The notes under the pieces were generated by a model. The model was not told the DNA's origin. It did not search any database and was given only the letters and a program-made list of their open reading frames with translations. The translations under genes were made by a program, and so were the position numbers. A stretch of DNA of 9,447 bases from an uncultured Saprospirales bacterium (GTDB lineage Bacteria; Bacteroidota; Bacteroidia; Chitinophagales; JADIYW01), in the NCBI GenBank assembly GCA_938008535.1, contig CALLKF010000139.1, positions 1 through 9,447 on the forward strand. The letters run 5' to 3'. Shown here in pieces: positions 4,842 through 9,447 of this stretch. How positions within the stretch are numbered: the first letter of the stretch is position 1; the number at the start of each line of letters is the position of its first letter.

Positions 4842-7800
4842 TTATTGAGCAATTAATTTTCCTTTTGTTACTTCATTATTGTCTTCTAAAATTTTAAATA
4901 GATACATTCCATTTGCTAAATCTTCTCTGTAAATAGTAAACATATTATTGTTCGATGATGGAATTGTTTTTAGGACTTGTCCTTCTAAATTCATCAACAC
5001 CAGAACAGCATTTTTTAGTTCGTTAGCTTCAACAATAATTTGTGTTTTATCGCGAAATGGATTTGGAAAAATGCTCACTTCTTTAACATTATATTTTGAG
5101 TTTTTTGTGCTGCTTAATAATCTTACATCTATAAAATCTTTTCCAATGGTATGAAACGTAGTGTTCGTTACAATGGCTTCGTTTCTATCAAAATAAATAG
5201 ATGCGTTGTTGTAAATTTTAGTACCAATTGGATTGTCTAATTTTTGTTGAATACTGAATTTTACAAAACCATGTGATAGTGGTTCGTTGTGCACACTATC
5301 TACCAAATAAATTGAATCAAAAACAAAACGTACTACGTTACTGTCTATTCTTTCAAATCTATAATCGTGACTAGCAACTAATGGAATCGTCGTATTAATT
5401 TCTAATGTTGATGAAATAGTATCCACTATAACTACTTTGTATGCAGTATCGTTTCCTGTGTTTTGAAAATGAATAGTATAGTTGATATCTGTATTCTCTT
5501 CGATAAAATGTTGAGCACCATAACCAGCAGGCGATGCTTCTTTTTCATTAGGATCAAAGCTGCCAACAATCATTCTGCAATCTGTAGAAAAATAAGGTGC
5601 GCCATCATAATTAGGATATGGTGTAATGAAGCCAGTTGAAAAAGGATCTTCAGGATTTAGTCGACAACCTTCAATAGCAGCAGTTGTATATTTATCGCCT
5701 AATTCACGTGGAAAATCTGATTCTTGTTCTGCAATAATTCGGTAAGTTTTTCCAGAATCAGATGGATACGTTTCTGTAACTGTTCCGTTCGTTGGCAATT
5801 GATAATTTTGAATTTTTCTGATTACCTGATCTTCAATGACAATATATTTTTTGGGTGCTTGCATATTGCCACCTGTATTCTGTAATTGCAAACGAACACT
5901 ATCACCTAAACAAACTGCACTTGCTTCAATTATAGCTCCAGTGTAATTCGGCAACACACAAACATCATCTGGATAGATATGACTTTCTATACAAACTGTT
6001 TGTCCTAAAATTGCTTCTGGTCTTTCATGTAAGTAAACTGTAAATTGTCCGCAATCAAAAATAGAAACACCAACAATATCGAAGCGATATACATTGTTGC
6101 CTAAATTGGTAAATGGTATTGTATTTCCATAAGTTCCAGTCGCAAAATCAACTATTAAAACTGGATCTACTTTTATATCAATGTATGCATTATTAGCGGA
6201 TACGGTTCCAACATTACAATAATTTACATCATAAAAAATTTGTGGATCTAAATGACGAAATCTTCTAAGTGCAACATCTACAGTAAGACCAATGCAAGAT
6301 ACAATTGGTGTAAAATTAAAGTTGCCAGAATCAATGCTTACATCAGTAGTTAATTGTGCAATTATAGTATCATTACATGCACCTTTTTTCCATAATGGAT
6401 ATCTAAAATTATTTCTGGATGCAATTTTTACAGTTCCAGCACTATTCGTTGCAAACTGATAATAACCATCATTATCTGTTGAAGTAAAAAGCACGTTCGT
6501 GTCAATGTTTGCTGTAACAGTGATGTTTCTCATGCGTACATCTGTGCCTGTATCAAACGCACAATCATTATCAAAATCACCAATTACATTTCCTCTAATT
6601 AAATTATTATACACGTTTCCTAAAGAATCTATTTGAATTAAATACAGATTTCTATTATTGGGTCCTGCTATCAAACCAAACAAATATGCATAACCATCTT
6701 TAAAGGTTGTTTGCGAAACAATATTAAAATTTCGGAATGAAATTCCATCTGGATAGTTGATGTGCCAGATTTCCTGTTTTTTTACCTTACGATTATTGAC
6801 ATCAATGATTTCTTTTACCATTCCATATTCTGCTGATTGATTTGGATAATAATCACCTTCAATATTGATGAGTGTACCATCTTTTGGCTCAATAAATATG
6901 GCTGCGCTACCAGGAAGTGACGTAGAATCTATTGTAAATAATGGTTGCAAATTGCTGTTGTAAACATCAGTAGTCGTAAAGCCGCCATCACCATTTGCAG
7001 GACCTCTGAAGTTGTGTTTTACCAATAGATTTCCATTGTCTAATAATTGAGGTGAAATAAATCCATTTGGATAATAAACAGCAATAGAATCCCAACTTAA
7101 ATCAGCATGTACTTTTATTAATTTTGCAACATATCTATTGTTGCTGTCCAAGTTGCTAACATTAAAAATATAATCGTTTTGTACTTTTTTTATGGTGTAT
7201 AATCCATACTGAATACTTGCGGAATTGTATTGTTGCGGAATAATAACAGAATCTACTTGTGCAATCGTATCTAGGTTTGAAAATAAAATTCTTGCTCTGT
7301 GAAAACTAATCGTATCTCTAACATGATTGTTTACATTATCTATTTTAGTAGTTACAAAACCAGCATCAATTGAAGAATCTGTTTCAGAGACAACTAATTT
7401 TGTAGTATATAAATCTTCATTTTTAAATGCATACAACAAATGTTTTGGTTGAATCACAAACGGTTCAAATGATTCGATAATTTGATAATAAATTAAAGCA
7501 TTAAAACTAAAACTAGGATCATATACTTCATAAATCAGAATGTATTTTTCTATGGCTGAAATATATTTTATAGCATGAACTTTTTGTACCTGTTTGTTAG
7601 AAACATAGTTAATATTAAACAACAAAATTTCGCCGTTTTCTTTTTTGTATTGATGTAAATAGATAGCAGTGTCCCAAGGTTGATTATAATTAGTAGCTAT
7701 TATACAATTGCCATTTGGCATCATTTCAACTTCTGAGTTGTTAGCTCTGTCGCTGGAATTTATTAAATCTAACTTTTGTTGCCAACCACTTGCAAATAAA

Positions 7801-7856
7801 TTATTGTAGCTTATAAAAATTATAAAAGCCAAACTGATTTTCAAGAGTGTTTTCAT
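4842..7856 (-). CDS. secreted T9SS cargo protein with DUF7619-like domain and C-terminal type A sorting domain
   Basis: The gene encodes 1004 residues from the ATG at 7856. That start gives MKTLLKISLAFIIFISYNNL, a textbook signal peptide with cleavage probably around residues 22-24 (FASG). The same frame is open back to an ATG at 7991, but this would put 45 polar residues before the signal peptide and is rejected. Residues about 25-420 are beta-rich and resemble a degenerate propeller or lectin-like region, with sequences such as LYLIQIDSLGNVYN. GDFDNDCAFDTGTD near residue 430 starts a short beta-sandwich-like domain. Cysteine-containing segments follow. From about 763 to 905 comes GSFDPNEKEASPAGYG ... 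IHFQNTGNDTAYKVVI ... IYFDRNEAIVTN, the DUF11/DUF7619-type repeat common in Bacteroidota surface proteins. Residues about 920-1004 are the T9SS type A sorting domain (FPNPFRD ... NGMYLFKI ... KGKLIAQ). The protein should cross the outer membrane through T9SS. Its ligand or substrate is unknown, and no catalytic motif is seen. Confidence 0.9.
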   Translation of the reverse strand: MKTLLKISLAFIIFISYNNLFASGWQQKLDLINSSDRANNSEVEMMPNGNCIIATNYNQPWDTAIYLHQYKKENGEILLFNINYVSNKQVQKVHAIKYISAIEKYILIYEVYDPSFSFNALIYYQIIESFEPFVIQPKHLLYAFKNEDLYTTKLVVSETDSSIDAGFVTTKIDNVNNHVRDTISFHRARILFSNLDTIAQVDSVIIPQQYNSASIQYGLYTIKKVQNDYIFNVSNLDSNNRYVAKLIKVHADLSWDSIAVYYPNGFISPQLLDNGNLLVKHNFRGPANGDGGFTTTDVYNSNLQPLFTIDSTSLPGSAAIFIEPKDGTLINIEGDYYPNQSAEYGMVKEIIDVNNRKVKKQEIWHINYPDGISFRNFNIVSQTTFKDGYAYLFGLIAGPNNRNLYLIQIDSLGNVYNNLIRGNVIGDFDNDCAFDTGTDVRMRNITVTANIDTNVLFTSTDNDGYYQFATNSAGTVKIASRNNFRYPLWKKGACNDTIIAQLTTDVSIDSGNFNFTPIVSCIGLTVDVALRRFRHLDPQIFYDVNYCNVGTVSANNAYIDIKVDPVLIVDFATGTYGNTIPFTNLGNNVYRFDIVGVSIFDCGQFTVYLHERPEAILGQTVCIESHIYPDDVCVLPNYTGAIIEASAVCLGDSVRLQLQNTGGNMQAPKKYIVIEDQVIRKIQNYQLPTNGTVTETYPSDSGKTYRIIAEQESDFPRELGDKYTTAAIEGCRLNPEDPFSTGFITPYPNYDGAPYFSTDCRMIVGSFDPNEKEASPAGYGAQHFIEENTDINYTIHFQNTGNDTAYKVVIVDTISSTLEINTTIPLVASHDYRFERIDSNVVRFVFDSIYLVDSVHNEPLSHGFVKFSIQQKLDNPIGTKIYNNASIYFDRNEAIVTNTTFHTIGKDFIDVRLLSSTKNSKYNVKEVSIFPNPFRDKTQIIVEANELKNAVLVLMNLEGQVLKTIPSSNNNMFTIYREDLANGMYLFKILEDNNEVTKGKLIAQ

Positions 7857-8086
7857 ATAGTATATTTTAAAGTTAGTAAATCTATTTTCTGATTTATAAT
7901 TTTTAACTGGCATAAAACCATTATGTAGATAATAGATGGAATTATGTATTGTGTTTTGCTGATGTATTGTTGATTTTTCCATGATTTTCAATTTTTAAAG
8001 TTGTTTACAATACAAATGTGCGTGTAAATACTGCAACAAAAAATTACATTTAATAGTAATTGTCCGATATTTTTATACTATTTTTA
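7857..8086. other. divergent intergenic region with weak promoter candidates
   Basis: This AT-rich gap separates the leftward T9SS cargo gene from the rightward frame at 8087. On the minus strand two imperfect -7 elements are visible. TAACTTTA (7866-7873) sits nine bases before the ATG at 7856. CACATTTG (8013-8020) has a TTTG 16 bases upstream (8037-8040) and would give a leader of about 150 bases. On the plus strand only the weak TATTTTTA at 8068-8075 is seen, twelve bases before the ATG at 8087. None matches TAnnTTTG exactly. No RNA gene or small ORF is convincing here. Confidence 0.3.
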
Positions 8087-9447
8087 ATGAATAGTATTGA
8101 TATTATGTTAGAAAGCAAATTAGTCAAAATATATCTTTCACTAAATAAAGAAGAGCATAGACTGTTAACCAAATGGATAATTTCTCCGATTGCGAATGTT
8201 CATGAAGATGTCCGAAATTTTATTGCTTTTTTAGATTCCAGAAAAGCATTTTCACCTGTAACTTTGCAAAAAAATCGCGCATTTGCTTATTTATATCCAA
8301 AAACAAAACAATACGATGACTTACGATTGCGTCATGTAATGTCGCTTTGCACACAAACTTTGGAAGACTTTTTGACTTATGCCTATTTTATAAAAAGCAG
8401 AAATGAACAACAACTTGCATTAGCAAAAAATTTGCAGCAGCATCAATTATTTGAGTACGCATCTGTTGTTTTAAAAAAAATTAAATCAACACAACAAGCG
8501 CAGGCCAAATATGATGCAGTTTATTACCTGGAAAATATACAACTGGAAATTGAACAGTTTAAAATTGCCAGTAAAAACTCAAGAGAACAAGCGTTTAATA
8601 TCCAGGAAATTTCTGAAAGTATTCACCAGTACACGGCTGCAGAAATACTAAAATATGCATGCGTTTCCATCACACATCAAAATGTAAGTAACCAGCAGTA
8701 TTCATTTACATTTTTACCTTTTATAATTGAACAAATTGAAGTAAAAAAACTTACGTTAACACCAGCCATTGAAATTTATTTTTATGCGTATAAAACATTA
8801 ACCAACACGAATGAAAACAGTAAAGTAGAAGAAGAAAATCGCAAAATATCTTTTGTTCAAATTCCAGCCAACTTACGGCGGTTTTATACCATAGAACGCA
8901 AAGACGGAGCTATTCTTTTTATTCCGATTGAAGAGATTATTCGTCATGAATTAAGGAAGCTTTACCGCAATGTGGAGATTCTTGACATGCACTTGTTTAG
9001 AATTGTTCGCAATGGGGATTTCTCTATTGAGGAAAACGATGACGTAGAAACCGATTTCTTGGATGAAGTAAAACAAAAATTGAAGACGCGCCGCCTTGGA
9101 CGAGTAGTGCGGATGGAGATAGAACCAGGCGTGTCGGAATGGTTGCTTAATTTACTTAAAAAGCGATGGGAAATAGATGATTATAACGTTTTTACGTGTG
9201 CGCACTTACTCGACTTTACCTGTTTATGGCAAATCATTAAACATCCCGAATTTGCAGAATTGGCTCCTGCACCTCCTGCTCCCGTGCCGCCACTGGGATT
9301 GACACAGGGCCAAATCACGGAGGATATTTTTGAAACAATCAAAGAAGGAGATGTCATGTTGCATCATCCGTATAACAACTTTGAACCAGTACTACAACTC
9401 TTAGAAGACTCTGCGGAAGACCCTAATGTACTGGCCATAAAACTGAC
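8087..9447 (+). CDS. partial hybrid frame: unrecognised helical protein joined in frame to an internal PPK1 segment
   Basis: The frame starts at ATG 8087 (MNSIDIMLESKL; the ATG at 8105, residue 7, is an equally good start). It runs without a stop for 453 codons to the window end. Residues 1 to about 245 are charged and apparently helical (LSLNKEEHRLLTKWI, LRLRHVMSLCTQTLEDFLTYAYF, LAKNLQQHQLFEYASVVLKKIK). They look like a soluble helical-repeat protein that I cannot assign. From about residue 246 onward the sequence is polyphosphate kinase 1: FVQIPANLRRF (256-266), FRIVRNGDFSIEE (304-316), LDFTCLWQI, HHPYNNFEPVLQLL (426-439) and DPNVLAIKL (445-453). A normal PPK1 begins with an N domain (YxxRELSWLxFN-like) and a complete head domain. 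Here both the N domain and the early head domain are replaced by the unrelated segment. Codon choice and G+C differ between the halves. The frame was checked base by base and is continuous. A chimera or deletion product is more likely than a normal gene. Confidence 0.8.
   Translation, partial: MNSIDIMLESKLVKIYLSLNKEEHRLLTKWIISPIANVHEDVRNFIAFLDSRKAFSPVTLQKNRAFAYLYPKTKQYDDLRLRHVMSLCTQTLEDFLTYAYFIKSRNEQQLALAKNLQQHQLFEYASVVLKKIKSTQQAQAKYDAVYYLENIQLEIEQFKIASKNSREQAFNIQEISESIHQYTAAEILKYACVSITHQNVSNQQYSFTFLPFIIEQIEVKKLTLTPAIEIYFYAYKTLTNTNENSKVEEENRKISFVQIPANLRRFYTIERKDGAILFIPIEEIIRHELRKLYRNVEILDMHLFRIVRNGDFSIEENDDVETDFLDEVKQKLKTRRLGRVVRMEIEPGVSEWLLNLLKKRWEIDDYNVFTCAHLLDFTCLWQIIKHPEFAELAPAPPAPVPPLGLTQGQITEDIFETIKEGDVMLHHPYNNFEPVLQLLEDSAEDPNVLAIKL
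8806..8851 (+). other. probable join between two unrelated genes
   Basis: The change of family occurs between YFYAYKTLTN (ending at about 8806) and FVQIPANLRRF (starting at 8852). The intervening codons encode TNENSKVEEENRKIS and are A-rich with GAA repeats, a stretch where short sequence identity between unrelated sites is likely. Hand-counted G+C is about 28% over six sampled 60-base lines between 8101 and 8820, and about 44% over 9061-9420. The exact base of the join cannot be fixed without the parental genes. Confidence 0.65.
8822..9447 (+). pseudogene. ppk1: polyphosphate kinase 1 fragment (most of head domain, no N domain, catalytic domains beyond the window)
   Basis: PPK1 reversibly transfers the gamma-phosphate of ATP to polyphosphate. 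The segment aligns by eye with E. coli PPK from about residue 165 (YALLEIPSDKVPRF versus ISFVQIPANLRRF) to the start of the C1 domain (YYPYHTFEHVLELL ... DPSVLAIKI versus HHPYNNFEPVLQLL ... DPNVLAIKL). The two catalytic histidines of the family (435 and 592 in E. coli) would lie beyond 9447 and cannot be checked. Without the N domain and the start of the head domain, this copy would not be expected to form a normal enzyme, unless the truncation is an assembly artefact and the real gene is intact elsewhere. Confidence 0.72.

Noticed and set aside
7857..7991. Upstream extension of the T9SS cargo frame to ATG 7991, adding 45 residues
   Set aside because: The extension is polar and low-complexity and would bury a textbook signal peptide starting at the ATG at 7856. 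Secreted T9SS cargo needs that signal at its N-terminus.
8087..9447. A novel functional PPK1 signalling fusion as the exciting system
   Set aside because: The PPK1 part begins in mid-domain, the G+C changes abruptly and the junction is low-complexity, all pointing to a join of unrelated sequences. It is kept as a finding but not claimed as a functional system.

Overview
The window is AT-rich DNA that almost certainly comes from a member of the Bacteroidota. Three signals support this: a large secreted protein ending in a type IX secretion (T9SS type A) sorting domain, two -7 promoter elements of the TAnnTTTG type that is diagnostic for this phylum, and a bacterial group II geranylgeranylglyceryl-phosphate (GGGP) synthase of the type found in Bacteroidota. 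The genus cannot be fixed from the sequence. There are no rRNA, tRNA, CRISPR or insertion-sequence genes.

Layout, left to right. (1) 1-45 may be the tail of an upstream gene. (2) 133-1437 (+) encodes a DEDDh exonuclease fused to a UvrC-like GIY-YIG domain whose signature tyrosines are changed. (3) 1434-1913 (-) encodes a four-helix membrane protein of unknown function. It converges on the exonuclease gene, and the two stop codons share a TTAA tetranucleotide. (4) 2041-3713 (+) is a probable two-gene operon of the GGGP synthase-family enzyme and the ribosome-assembly GTPase RsgA. (5) 3714-3978 is an intergenic region full of inverted repeats, with two terminator-like hairpins and a good Bacteroidota promoter for the next gene. 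(6) 3979-4701 (+) is tcdA, which acts in tRNA ct6A modification. (7) 4702-4841 holds three consecutive inverted repeats between convergent genes, the middle one a strong terminator. (8) 4842-7856 (-) is a 1004-residue secreted T9SS cargo protein. (9) 8087-9447 (+) is an open frame running off the window.

The genes are mostly housekeeping (RNA modification, ribosome maturation, lipid precursor synthesis, nucleic-acid processing) plus one surface or secreted protein. They do not form one obvious pathway.

The most unusual object is the last frame. About 245 residues of an unrecognised helical protein run without a stop into the middle of a polyphosphate kinase (PPK1). The PPK1 part lacks the N domain and the start of the head domain. 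G+C rises from about 28% to about 44% (hand counts of sampled lines) across the join, which lies in an A/GAA-rich stretch. The likeliest explanations are a chimeric assembly join or a deletion or recombination scar; a natural functional fusion is less likely. No convincing new multi-gene system is visible.
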